DNA of 64,000 nt, from assembly GCA_003144015.1 (NCBI GenBank), contig QFWS01000002.1, positions 310,001 through 374,000 on the forward strand, read 5' to 3'. Below are positions 27,468 through 35,990 of the stretch, piece after piece. Made by a program: the position numbers and the translations under genes. Numbering within the stretch: the stretch's first letter is position 1; the number at the start of each line of letters is the position of its first letter. Source of the stretch: Flavobacteriaceae bacterium LYZ1037. GTDB lineage: Bacteria; Bacteroidota; Bacteroidia; Flavobacteriales; Flavobacteriaceae. The notes beneath the pieces are model-generated. The model was not told the DNA's origin and did no database searches. It was given only the letters and a program-made list of their open reading frames with translations.

Positions 27468-29117
27468 TTACCTAACCACTAATTTTTTAGTGATTGAATT
27501 TCCGTTTTGAGATATTTTCATAATATAAACACCAGTTGTTAATGTAGAAACATTAAGTCTGTTGTTGTTTAAAGTATTTGTTAATACTTGTTTTCCAAGA
27601 ATATCAAATACAGATACTTGGATCGTGTCATTTGTTTTACTAGAAATGTTTACAAAACCTGTTGAAGTTGGGTTTGGATATACACTAAACTCATTTAATT
27701 CAAAAGAAGATGTAGATAAAGTAACATCACTTAATGAACGAGCACTTACTTGTGGAGCTCCACCAAATTCAGCTACAATTGCTACCATAGAGATAGCTCC
27801 AGAAGGAATTGTTTCTCCAATATAATCAGTACCACTAAATGGTCTAAATACCATTGGTCCACCAGATGTATCGCTAATATCATAGTTTGTTACTGAAAAA
27901 GTTCCACCAGCATCAGCAAAAGTAGTGTTGTCAATTTGTACTAATTCAGACTCATATGGTTCCCAATCTGTAAGTAAATCATTAATAGTTACAACTTGTG
28001 GTGTTATTGTAGCACCTGTTGTAACAGAAGCATCAACAGAAGGAATAAATTGTAGAACACCTCCAAAGGCACCTAATTTTCCAACAAGACCACTCATTCC
28101 ATCACCAATTGCAAAGCTTGTTGATATTACTCCTGGAGCATCATCAATTAGGATTGCTGAATTACTGCTGTCTTGAATGTATTTTTGGTTTCTATTTGTT
28201 CTTGTAAAAGTAACCGTAGGAGTATTCATTATTTGATAAAATTCTCCAATAGTACCAGTTCTTAATTCTGTTAAATCTGCTACTTGAGTTGGTACAACTA
28301 CATCAAAAGTTACAGATGTAGAAACTGGGTCTGGTAAAGGTTGGTGACTGTTGTCTACCAATTCTAAAACTAAAGTATGAGTACCTGCACTTAAACCAGT
28401 TAAGTTAATAGGATCTGTATTGTATATCATAGTTGGGCTACCAGCACCATCTAAATAATAATGTAAGTGACCGTCAATTCCAGCGCCTGGATTCCCAACC
28501 ACAAAATTTTGAACACTAAAGTTTATATCAACATCAGCACTTGGAATAGTTTCACCATCAGTAGGAGATGTAATACTTAAAGTTGGAACAGCACCTGCTT
28601 CTTGGAAGAAAGATAAATCGTCCCAATAAACTACAGCACCTGAATATGTTCTAACTTCAAAATAAAATTCATTTGCAGTAGCTGGAGCAGTCACAGTAAC
28701 AGAATACTCTGTCCAAACGTTTCCGTTATTGTCAAAATATGCATTACCTGGGCCCTGTAATACTGCAGCATCAGTCGTGTGGTCTAAAGCACCATCCATA
28801 GCCCATTTAGACCAAATTCTAGCGTCATCACCATCTCCTGTGCCTGCTTCAACTTTATACCATAAAGATAAAGTATAAGATGTTCCAGGTACAATACCAG
28901 TAATAGTTTGACCTAAATCGCTAGTTCCACCTGTATGTTTAGCAGAATAAAGTCCCGTATGAAACTCTGAAGCTTCTTGATCAACCGACTCAATATGAGT
29001 AAAACCAGTTGGCGTATTTGCATCATCCCAAGAGTCAAAACTACCATTAACTAGTAATTCCTGCCCATAGGAAAGAGTTGCAATAAATGTAAATAATAAA
29101 AAGTAAATTTTTTTCAT
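27468..29117 (-). CDS. T9SS-sorted multidomain secreted protein (carbohydrate-binding-like and DUF5689-like)
   Basis: A 549-residue secreted protein. After the signal peptide (MKKIYFLLFTFIATLSYGQ) a CBM4/9-like jelly roll spans ~20-175 (LLVNGSFDSWDD, SLWYKVEAGTGDG, FYFEVRTYSGAVVYWDDLSF). An Ig-like segment follows (~178-275), then an OB-like DUF5689-type region (~280-465, LRTGTIGEFYQI, KYIQDSSNSAILIDD, VQIDNTTFADAGG). A type A sorting domain closes it. It probably binds a polysaccharide or other surface ligand; no catalytic residues are evident. Confidence 0.8.
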   Translation of the reverse strand: MKKIYFLLFTFIATLSYGQELLVNGSFDSWDDANTPTGFTHIESVDQEASEFHTGLYSAKHTGGTSDLGQTITGIVPGTSYTLSLWYKVEAGTGDGDDARIWSKWAMDGALDHTTDAAVLQGPGNAYFDNNGNVWTEYSVTVTAPATANEFYFEVRTYSGAVVYWDDLSFFQEAGAVPTLSITSPTDGETIPSADVDINFSVQNFVVGNPGAGIDGHLHYYLDGAGSPTMIYNTDPINLTGLSAGTHTLVLELVDNSHQPLPDPVSTSVTFDVVVPTQVADLTELRTGTIGEFYQIMNTPTVTFTRTNRNQKYIQDSSNSAILIDDAPGVISTSFAIGDGMSGLVGKLGAFGGVLQFIPSVDASVTTGATITPQVVTINDLLTDWEPYESELVQIDNTTFADAGGTFSVTNYDISDTSGGPMVFRPFSGTDYIGETIPSGAISMVAIVAEFGGAPQVSARSLSDVTLSTSSFELNEFSVYPNPTSTGFVNISSKTNDTIQVSVFDILGKQVLTNTLNNNRLNVSTLTTGVYIMKISQNGNSITKKLVVR

Positions 29118-29232
29118 GATTAATTGTTTATATATAAAAATTAGGATAACAAATATAAGGAGATTTTAGCGTTTTAGCTAAAAAATGAAATCAATTAAAT
29201 GTTTTTTTACAATTATATAACATTCATAACCA

Positions 29233-29565
29233 TTACTTAACAATAAGTTTCCTTGTAGCTGTTGTGTTATTCTCGGTGATTTTAATGATGTAAATTCCTG
29301 TTTTTAGTTTTGAAATATTTAACTCATTTTGATATAGCGAAACTGAAAGAATTTTTTTTCCTAAAACATTAAATATTTCAATTTTCTTTAAAGCATATTC
29401 TGAAGTGGTAATATAAATTTTACCTTGACTTACAGGATTTGGATATATGGTAAGGTTTTCAATGTTAGAATCTGCTGGTTTAACAACATCATTTGACTGA
29501 CTAAACCCTTTAAAACTTGCCAATCCCATTAAAAAAAATAATAGAAATATGTAATTCTTTTTCAT
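29233..29565 (-). CDS. Small secreted protein consisting mainly of a T9SS sorting domain
   Basis: Only 110 residues: a signal peptide (MKKNYIFLLFFLMGLASFKGFSQ), about 15 linker residues, and then a full type A sorting domain (LTIYPNPVSQGKIYI, FNVLGKKIL, LKTGIYIIKI, RKLIVK). There is no room for a passenger domain. It could be a surface peptide, a decoy or sensor of T9SS activity, or a remnant of a longer cargo. It lies divergent from a PhoB/PhoR-like pair, with 193 bp between them. Confidence 0.8.
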   Translation of the reverse strand: MKKNYIFLLFFLMGLASFKGFSQSNDVVKPADSNIENLTIYPNPVSQGKIYITTSEYALKKIEIFNVLGKKILSVSLYQNELNISKLKTGIYIIKITENNTTATRKLIVK

Positions 29566-29758
29566 AAAATGAAAGTTTAACTAAATTTAAAAAAAAAGAC
29601 AACATTTAAACCAAAAAAAGTGTTAAACATTTCAAATAAAAATAGCAATGTTAATTCTATGTCACTATCAAGTTACTTTAACGTTAATTGTTTTTGTTAT
29701 GAACTTCAATCTTTGCTAAAATGTTATATTTACGTTTTGAAAGTAAACCATATTGTAA

Positions 29759-30442
29759 ATGACTGAAAAGGATATTAAAATACTTCTGGTTGATGATGAA
29801 CCAGACATCTTAGAAATTATTGGATATAATTTATCTAATGAAGGGTATCAAGTTATCACTGCAGAAAATGGTGTAAAAGCTGTTAAAAAAGCCAAAAAAG
29901 AGAAACCACAATTGATTATTCTAGATGTGATGATGCCAGAAATGGATGGTATTGAAGCATGTGAGAATATTAGAAAAATTCCAGAATTAAAAGATACCAT
30001 TATCACTTTTCTTACTGCTAGAGGAGAAGATTATTCGCAAGTTGCTGGATTTGATGCAGGAGCAGACGATTATATTACAAAACCTATAAAACCAAAAGTT
30101 TTAATTAGTAAAGTGAAAGCTTTGTTAAGGCGTTTAAAAGAAACGGAACAAAACGACTCTATTGTGCAAATTGGAAATCTAATTATTAATAGAGAAGAAT
30201 ATAAAATAACTTTAAAAAACGAAGAAATTCTTTTGCCTAGAAAAGAATTTGAATTACTTTTTTTATTAGCATCTAAACCTGGTAAAGTTTTTAAAAGAGA
30301 AGAAATTCTTGATAAAGTCTGGGGAAATGAAGTTGTAGTAGGTGGGAGAACCATAGATGTTCATATTAGAAAACTTCGTGAAAAAATAGGAGACGACTCC
30401 TTTAAAACAGTCAAAGGGGTTGGGTATAAGTTTGTAGAATAA
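29759..30442 (+). CDS. OmpR/PhoB-type response regulator
   Basis: A 227-residue response regulator. The receiver domain has the acidic pair in LLVDDEPD, phospho-acceptor Asp56 (IILDVMMPEMDG), FLTARGE and the conserved Lys in DYITKPIKP. The C-terminal winged helix (~130-227) has LLPRKEFELLFLLAS, VWGNEVVVGGRTIDVHIRKLR and VKGVGYKFV. The kinase gene starts at its last base (TAATG), so the two are co-translated. The stimulus is not evident; PhoB-like by architecture. Confidence 0.92.
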   Translation: MTEKDIKILLVDDEPDILEIIGYNLSNEGYQVITAENGVKAVKKAKKEKPQLIILDVMMPEMDGIEACENIRKIPELKDTIITFLTARGEDYSQVAGFDAGADDYITKPIKPKVLISKVKALLRRLKETEQNDSIVQIGNLIINREEYKITLKNEEILLPRKEFELLFLLASKPGKVFKREEILDKVWGNEVVVGGRTIDVHIRKLREKIGDDSFKTVKGVGYKFVE

Positions 30443-31479
30443 TGCAAAAAATAAAAAAAACATACAAATTTGCTATTAAAACAGCATGCTACATTTCTAT
30501 AGTTCTTACACTCTTTTTGAGTGTTTTTTTATATGTAATAGAAAAACTGAATGTCTATGTACTTCTCTTTGGTATACTATGCTATATAATTTGTTTTTTT
30601 ATTATTCAATATCGGGTTGAGCGATTTATTTACAGACGTGTTAAAAAAATCTACGACGATTTAACTCTATTAGAATCTACTTCATTGACAAAACAGCCTA
30701 TAACTACAGACATGGCTACATTAACTAAAGAGATAGATAAATATGCTAAGGACAAAAAGTTAGAAATTGAAACCTTGAAAATTAGGGAAGAGTACCGGAA
30801 AGAATTTATTGGTAATGTCTCTCATGAATTAAAGACACCATTGTTTACGGTTCAAGGGTATTTGTTAACATTAATAGATGGAGCTATTCACGACGAAAAA
30901 ATAAGAGAAAAGTATTTAAACAGAGCTAATAAGGGCGTTGAAAGACTTATTTATATTGTAAAAGATTTAGATATGATCACCAAGTTTGAAGCTGGTGATT
31001 TAAGATTAAACATTACATCCTTCGATATTGTAGAATTGATTAAAAGTGTCTTCGATCTTCTTGAAATGAAAGCTTCCAAGAAAAAAATTACCTTAACATT
31101 CGATGTAAACTACAACAAACCTATTCTGGTAAATGCAGATATTGAGCGTATTCAACAAGTTTTAACAAACCTGATTGTAAACTCAATAAAATATGGTAGA
31201 GAAAAAGGAACAACTGAAATTAGTATAGAAAACCTGATTAAAAATAAAGTAATCGTAAGAATTACAGATAATGGGGAAGGCATTGATAAAGCAAATTTAG
31301 CCAGAGTATTTGAACGTTTTTATCGTGTTGATAAAAGTGGTTCTAGAAAAGAAGGTGGTTCTGGTTTAGGTTTATCCATTGTGAAGCATATTATTGAAGC
31401 ACACGACGAAAAAATATATATTGAAAGTGAATATGGTGTAGGTAGCGAATTTTCATTTAGTCTTGAAAAGACTGAATAG
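30442..31479 (+). CDS. Sensor histidine kinase (PhoR-like)
   Basis: A 345-residue kinase with two adjacent membrane helices (~11-55), a short linker without an obvious PAS domain, the H-box FIGNVSHELKTPLF (His128), and a HATPase domain with LTNLIVNSIKYGR (N-box), ITDNGEGID and GSGLGLSIVKHII. The periplasmic loop is only a few residues, so the signal is probably membrane-borne or cytoplasmic. It overlaps the convergent glycosyltransferase gene by 27 bp at the 3' end. Confidence 0.92.
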   Translation: MQKIKKTYKFAIKTACYISIVLTLFLSVFLYVIEKLNVYVLLFGILCYIICFFIIQYRVERFIYRRVKKIYDDLTLLESTSLTKQPITTDMATLTKEIDKYAKDKKLEIETLKIREEYRKEFIGNVSHELKTPLFTVQGYLLTLIDGAIHDEKIREKYLNRANKGVERLIYIVKDLDMITKFEAGDLRLNITSFDIVELIKSVFDLLEMKASKKKITLTFDVNYNKPILVNADIERIQQVLTNLIVNSIKYGREKGTTEISIENLIKNKVIVRITDNGEGIDKANLARVFERFYRVDKSGSRKEGGSGLGLSIVKHIIEAHDEKIYIESEYGVGSEFSFSLEKTE

Positions 31480-32508
31480 TTTGCTGTAGTTAGCATGATA
31501 TTCAAAATCACTTAATCCGTTATATTTAGAAGCTGTTTCTAGCTTAGATAAACTAAAATTTTCTTGCTTACAACTTGGAACTAATTTTTGATAATCTAAT
31601 CTTTTGGCTAGATATTCTTGTTCAAACTGTCCTGGAGTGGGAATAAAAAAGGCTTGTTTTCCTAATTTTGCTAAATCCATAATCGTTGTGTATCCAGATC
31701 TTGAAATAATGAGTTTGCTTTCGCTTAAAGAGGTCTCTAAAAGACTACTCGTCATAAAATTATAAAGAGTTAAATTGTCAATTTTCTCAATGGTTTGAAG
31801 CTCTTCAACAACCCCTCTTACAAATAAAACTGTACCTGAAAAGTGTTTTAGTTCTTCCAATAATTTCTCCTCAAGTAAGGTTCGCTGTGGTTCAGGACCA
31901 GAAAGCAATACCATAAGATCGTTCTTTATTGGAGTGTCTTTTCTTGAAAAGCGACTTAAAGGACCGATATATTTAATTAAAATATCTTCAGTATTTACAT
32001 GACTCAATTCTCCACTTAAATTTGGAGTTTCTTGAACATCTGGAACCCAACACTCATTAAATTTTTTTATAAATTCTAAATGCAACTTAGTGCTTATCCA
32101 TGTGGTAGAGCCGCTTAAAACTTGTAACTGATGTGTTATAAAAACACTAGGAATTGAACTATTATAAGCACCAAACCTGTTATCTGAAATAATTCCATGG
32201 ATGTTTTTGGATTCAATAAGTTGCTTTATCGCTTTTTTTTCGGCTCTTACAACTTTCAATAATTTTGGGGCATGTAGTAATAATTTCAGTTTGAATACAT
32301 GTCTGTTTTTTGCATAGGTTACATTGTAAGCAGGAAGTTCAAGATGTTCTAAATCTGGAAATTCTTTTTTCAAAAGCTCCAAAGCCATGCCATCGCTTGC
32401 AAGTACTGGAGTTAACTTGTTTTCAATTAAAGCATTAATAATTGGAATGCACCTAGTAGCATGACCCAATCCCCAATTCAAAGGCGCAACTAAAATTCGT
32501 TTGTTCAT
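31453..32508 (-). CDS. MurG-like (GT28-type) glycosyltransferase
   Basis: A 351-residue GT-B protein. The N-terminus APLNWGLGHATRCIPIINAL is the glycine loop found in MurG-like enzymes, and the C-terminal lobe holds ISRSGYTTIMDLAKLGKQ and FIPTPGQFEQEYLAKRL, the nucleotide-sugar binding region. I infer an NDP-sugar transferase acting on a lipid or surface glycan; donor and acceptor are unknown. Its stop lies inside the 3' end of the convergent histidine kinase gene. Confidence 0.82.
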   Translation of the reverse strand: MNKRILVAPLNWGLGHATRCIPIINALIENKLTPVLASDGMALELLKKEFPDLEHLELPAYNVTYAKNRHVFKLKLLLHAPKLLKVVRAEKKAIKQLIESKNIHGIISDNRFGAYNSSIPSVFITHQLQVLSGSTTWISTKLHLEFIKKFNECWVPDVQETPNLSGELSHVNTEDILIKYIGPLSRFSRKDTPIKNDLMVLLSGPEPQRTLLEEKLLEELKHFSGTVLFVRGVVEELQTIEKIDNLTLYNFMTSSLLETSLSESKLIISRSGYTTIMDLAKLGKQAFFIPTPGQFEQEYLAKRLDYQKLVPSCKQENFSLSKLETASKYNGLSDFEYHANYSKLFSLFKTK

Positions 32509-32595
32509 ATCTGTAAAAACAAAGATAAGGATATTAACACTTGCATATAATTGCTTAATTTTACCAAATTATATTTTAATTGTAAAAGTCATTCA

Positions 32596-33270
32596 GTGGG
32601 AAGTAAAAATAAATTAAAACGCTTTAAAGAAAACGAAACGTTTGCAAATGTATTTCAGCCATCAAGAGATGAGTTGGTTGCTAATCAATATGAATTAAAA
32701 GGGAATTGGAACACCTCTTTTTTTAAGAATAACAACCCTTTGGTTTTGGAATTAGGATGTGGTAAAGGTGAATATAGTGTCGCGTTAGCTAAAAAATTCC
32801 CAAACAAAAACTTTATCGGAATCGATATTAAAGGAGCTCGTTTCTGGAGAGGCGCCAAAACGGCCCTCGAAGAAAACCTTCCTAATGTCGCTTTTTTACG
32901 AACCCAAATTGAATTAATTGATTATGCTTTTGCTGAAGGTGAAGTGGATGAGATTTGGATTACTTTTCCAGATCCTCAAATAAAATATAAACGTACCAAG
33001 CATAGAATGACCAATTCTGACTTTTTAAAACGTTACAAAACCGTTTTAAAACCAGATGGTGTTATGAATTTGAAAACAGATAGCGAATTCATGCATGGTT
33101 ATACACTTGGATTGCTTCATGGTGCTGGACACGAAGTGCTTTACGCCAATCATAATGTGTATAAACAAGAAGGTAGTCCAGAGGAAGTAACTAGTATTCA
33201 GACGTATTATGAAAGTCAATATTTAGAACAAAACAAACCAATTACGTATATTCGGTTTAAAATTAAATAA
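32596..33270 (+). CDS. trmB: tRNA (guanine-N7-)-methyltransferase TrmB
   Basis: It methylates G46 of tRNAs. The frame opens with a TTG at 32551, but family proteins begin with the GSKNKLKRFKENETF block, so I place the start at GTG 32596 (225 residues). The SAM-binding motif LELGCGKGEYS, IGIDIKGAR, ITFPDPQIKYKRTKHRM and LKTDSEFMHGYTL match TrmB. The LysE-family gene follows 3 bp later. Confidence 0.93.
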   Translation: MGSKNKLKRFKENETFANVFQPSRDELVANQYELKGNWNTSFFKNNNPLVLELGCGKGEYSVALAKKFPNKNFIGIDIKGARFWRGAKTALEENLPNVAFLRTQIELIDYAFAEGEVDEIWITFPDPQIKYKRTKHRMTNSDFLKRYKTVLKPDGVMNLKTDSEFMHGYTLGLLHGAGHEVLYANHNVYKQEGSPEEVTSIQTYYESQYLEQNKPITYIRFKIK

Positions 33271-33273
33271 ACC

Positions 33274-33906
33274 TTGAGTTTAACAGCCATTTTTTTTATT
33301 GCGATGCTTGTCGCTTTTTTATCAGCAGTGCCTCCTGGGTTGTTGAATATGACTGCAGCAAAAATTAGCTTAAAAGAAGGTTCTACAAGAGGTGTTATGT
33401 TTTCTCTTGGTGCTTCTTTAGTTTTCATGTGTCAAACGCTTATTGCTACCGTTTTTGCTAGGTATCTAAGTATGCATCCAGATGTTATTGATATTTTACA
33501 ACAAGTCGCCTTTGTCATCTTTGTGTTAATTACAATCTATTTTTTATTGATAGCCAAAAAAGAAAACAAACCAGAAAAAGACTTGGAAACCAAAAGCAAA
33601 CGAAGTCGTTTTTTTCAAGGATTATTTTTGTCAAGTATTAATATGTTTCCTATTCCCTTTCAAGCTTATATGACTATTACTTTTGCTTCTTTTGGCTGGC
33701 TAATGTTAGATAAAGTTGGAATCGCAACGTACGTTTCAGGAGCTGCTATAGGATCTTTTATTAACTTATATGTGTATATTTTCTTTTTCGATAAAATTAA
33801 AAAGACTAAAGAAACTTCGCAAAAAAAGATGAATTATATCATTGGTATAATTACTGGAATTATTTCTATTATTACTTTAATAAGCATCCTTAGAAAATAT
33901 TATTAA
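33274..33906 (+). CDS. LysE family translocator
   Basis: A 210-residue membrane protein with six hydrophobic segments and the LysE/RhtB opening motif FLSAVPPGLLNMTAAKISLKEG (cut as SAVPPGLLNM then A.ISLKEG), followed by FSLGASLVFMCQ. Members export amino acids or related small molecules; the substrate is unknown. The only start is TTG at 33274, 3 bp after trmB, and the alkyltransferase-like gene begins 9 bp downstream, so trmB-lysE-atl look like one operon. Confidence 0.85.
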   Translation: MSLTAIFFIAMLVAFLSAVPPGLLNMTAAKISLKEGSTRGVMFSLGASLVFMCQTLIATVFARYLSMHPDVIDILQQVAFVIFVLITIYFLLIAKKENKPEKDLETKSKRSRFFQGLFLSSINMFPIPFQAYMTITFASFGWLMLDKVGIATYVSGAAIGSFINLYVYIFFFDKIKKTKETSQKKMNYIIGIITGIISIITLISILRKYY

Positions 33907-33915
33907 TACTTTAAT

Positions 33916-34245
33916 ATGCAGAAAGAAACGCTTAATTTTTTCGAAAAAGTTTATCAAGTAGCCAAGCTAATACCTTACGGTCGTGTTACAAGTTATGGAG
34001 CTATTGCAAAGTATCTAGGTGCAGCAAAAAGCGCTAGAATGGTTGGTTATGCCATGAATGGCTCGCATAATAAAGAGGTGCCTGCACATCGTGTAGTAAA
34101 TAGAAAAGGGTTACTTACTGGAAAGCATCATTTTGAAGGAACGAACTTGATGCAACAGCTACTAGAAAGCGAAGGGATTAAGGTTAAAGACTTACAAATT
34201 CAAGACTTTAACAAGATTTTTTGGGATCCTGCAAATGAATTGTAA
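33916..34245 (+). CDS. Alkyltransferase-like protein (MGMT family, no acceptor cysteine)
   Basis: A 109-residue protein with the DNA-binding fold of O6-alkylguanine-DNA alkyltransferase (QVAKLIPYGRVTSYGAIAKYLG with the helix-turn-helix, SARMVGYAMNGS). The active-site PCHRV is replaced by PAHRVV, so it cannot accept the alkyl group. Such ATL proteins bind O6-alkylguanine and hand it to nucleotide excision repair. It is the last gene of the probable trmB operon. Confidence 0.9.
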   Translation: MQKETLNFFEKVYQVAKLIPYGRVTSYGAIAKYLGAAKSARMVGYAMNGSHNKEVPAHRVVNRKGLLTGKHHFEGTNLMQQLLESEGIKVKDLQIQDFNKIFWDPANEL

Positions 34246-34362
34246 CTAGTTGTAAATTATTTGAAATTTGAAAATAATTATAAATATTACAATCAATAAC
34301 AAAACTAAATTCAAGCATCAATCATTTCAATTAATCTATTTCAAATTCTAAACATTTCGCTG

Positions 34363-34370
34363 TATATTTG
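34363..34370 (+). promoter_or_regulatory. Bacteroidota -7 element (TATATTTG) for the Mrp gene
   Basis: TATATTTG fits TAnnTTTG and lies 81 bp before the ATG at 34452. The predicted leader contains a weak hairpin (AAGACT ... AGTCTT). The 206-bp gap 34246-34451 shows nothing else. Confidence 0.45.
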
Positions 34371-34451
34371 CTGTTTAGAATTAATCTTAATAAAAAATCA
34401 AAAAATAGCGTCTAATCTAAAGACTCTATTTTATATAGTCTTACATAAATA

Positions 34452-35588
34452 ATGAAACTAAATAAACAAGACATACTTAAAGCACTTGAAACCATTTCAG
34501 CTCCTGGTGAAGGTAAAAATATGGTAGAAAGTGGCGCTGTAAATAATGTCGTAACTTTCGCCGATGAGGTAATTGTAGATATTACCATAAATAATCCTAG
34601 TTTACAAGCCAAAAAGAAAACCGAAGTCGAGATCTTGCAAACCATACACAAATTGGTGTATGAAAAGGCTAAAATAACAGTTAATGTAAAAGTAGACGCA
34701 CCTACAAAATCTGCGCCTAATGTTATAAAAGGGAAAAGTATTCCTGGTATTCAAAATATCATTGCAGTGGCTTCTGGAAAAGGAGGTGTTGGTAAATCTA
34801 CTGTAACTTCTAATTTGGCAGTTACCTTAGCGAAAATGGGTTTTAAAGTGGGTATTTTAGATGCAGATATATATGGACCTTCTATTCCAATTATGTTTCA
34901 AGTGGAAAACGAAAAGCCATTGGCTGTAAACATCGAAGGAAAATCTAAAATGAAACCAGTAGAAAATTATGGAGTTAAAATTTTATCCATAGGCTTTTTT
35001 ACTCAACCAGATCAAGCTGTTGTATGGAGAGGTCCTATGGCAGCAAAAGCTCTAAATCAAATGATTTTCGATGCTCATTGGGGAGAATTAGACTTTATGT
35101 TAATCGATTTACCTCCAGGAACTGGAGACATCCATTTAAGCATTATGCAGTCTTTACCTATTACAGGATCTGTAATAGTTAGTACACCACAAAATGTAGC
35201 TTTAGCAGACGCTAAAAAAGGTGTTGCTATGTTCCAGCAAGAAAGTATCAATGTGCCTGTTTTAGGGATTATTGAAAACATGGCCTATTTTACACCAGAA
35301 GAATTGCCAGAAAACAAGTATTATATTTTCGGAAAAGAAGGTGCTAAACATTTAGCAGAAGATTTAAAGGTGCCATTTTTGGGTGAATTACCGTTGGTAC
35401 AAAGTATTCGAGAAGCTGGAGATATTGGTAGACCAGCTGCTTTACAAATAGCAACTCCATTAGAAGAAGCTTTTGAAACATTAACACAACATGTGGTTCA
35501 AGAAGTGGTAAAACGAAATACAGATTTACCACCAACGGAAGCCATTAAAATTACAACTATGGCTGGATGTTCAGCAATAAAAAAATAA
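34452..35588 (+). CDS. Mrp/NBP35-type Fe-S carrier ATPase without the CxxC motif
   Basis: A 378-residue P-loop ATPase: an N-terminal DUF59/MIP18 domain (~1-85), GKGGVGKST (109-117, deviant Walker A), LDADIYGPSIP, and IDLPPGTGD. Mrp/ApbC proteins deliver Fe-S clusters. The region after ENMAYF, which usually carries the bridging CPxC, reads TPEELPENKYYIFG with no Cys; the only cysteine of the protein is near the C-terminus (AGCSAIKK). The nifU-like gene follows after 76 bp, supporting a role in Fe-S metabolism. Confidence 0.93.
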   Translation: MKLNKQDILKALETISAPGEGKNMVESGAVNNVVTFADEVIVDITINNPSLQAKKKTEVEILQTIHKLVYEKAKITVNVKVDAPTKSAPNVIKGKSIPGIQNIIAVASGKGGVGKSTVTSNLAVTLAKMGFKVGILDADIYGPSIPIMFQVENEKPLAVNIEGKSKMKPVENYGVKILSIGFFTQPDQAVVWRGPMAAKALNQMIFDAHWGELDFMLIDLPPGTGDIHLSIMQSLPITGSVIVSTPQNVALADAKKGVAMFQQESINVPVLGIIENMAYFTPEELPENKYYIFGKEGAKHLAEDLKVPFLGELPLVQSIREAGDIGRPAALQIATPLEEAFETLTQHVVQEVVKRNTDLPPTEAIKITTMAGCSAIKK

Positions 35589-35664
35589 ATTTAATTCCTA
35601 TTTACTCTTGAGTTTCATTAAATACAGTTGAACAAAGAGGGTTAAGGAGAGGCAAAATAAGGTT

Positions 35665-35907
35665 ATGACTACAGAAGAATTAAGAATCAATATTGAAAAA
35701 GCGCTTGACGAGATTCGTCCGTTTTTACAAAGTGATGGAGGCGATATTTCATTGCTATCCATAGAAAATGATACTCTTGTAAAAGTACAGTTAGAAGGAG
35801 CATGTGTGGGCTGTAGTGTCAACCAAATGACACTAAAATCTGGTGTAGAAATGACCATTAAAAAATACGCGCCTCAAATTGAACAAGTTATTAATGTGGA
35901 AGCTTAA
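35665..35907 (+). CDS. NifU C-terminal-domain Fe-S scaffold protein
   Basis: An 80-residue NfuA/NifU-C-type protein. It has FLQSDGGDISLLSIEND and the CxxC motif GACVGCSVNQMTLKSGVE (Cys47, Cys50), where a 4Fe-4S or 2Fe-2S cluster is held at the dimer interface for transfer to apoproteins. It sits between the Mrp gene and the ferredoxin reductase/ferredoxin pair, so the four genes form an Fe-S and electron-supply group. Confidence 0.93.
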   Translation: MTTEELRINIEKALDEIRPFLQSDGGDISLLSIENDTLVKVQLEGACVGCSVNQMTLKSGVEMTIKKYAPQIEQVINVEA

Positions 35908-35923
35908 TAAGTTAAAAAGCTTG

Positions 35924-35943
35924 AATGTGATTTTTGTCACATT
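35924..35943. promoter_or_regulatory. CRP/FNR-family operator upstream of the ferredoxin reductase gene
   Basis: AATGTGA and TCACATT are perfect inverted arms around a 6-bp spacer (TGTGA-N6-TCACA core at 35926-35941). The centre lies about 43 bp upstream of the start expected from the -7 element at 35963, a normal class II activator position. Confidence 0.65.
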
Positions 35944-35962
35944 TATTTCATAAAGTAAATAA

Positions 35963-35970
35963 TAACTTTG
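35963..35970 (+). promoter_or_regulatory. Bacteroidota -7 element (TAACTTTG)
   Basis: TAACTTTG fits TAnnTTTG and lies 20 bp before the ATG at 35991. The correctly spaced TTG is missing, as expected for an activator-dependent promoter. Confidence 0.55.
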
Positions 35971-35990
35971 TCTCTTGAAATTTACAATTC

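Noticed and set aside
29160-29190. TTTTAGC/GCTAAAA hairpin as terminator of the 29233 gene
   Set aside because: The stem is short and AT-rich, and the minus-strand side lacks a U-run.
31453-31479. 27-bp overlap of the convergent histidine kinase and glycosyltransferase genes as a possible frameshift
   Set aside because: Both proteins end with normal family C-termini, so this is a simple tail-to-tail overlap.
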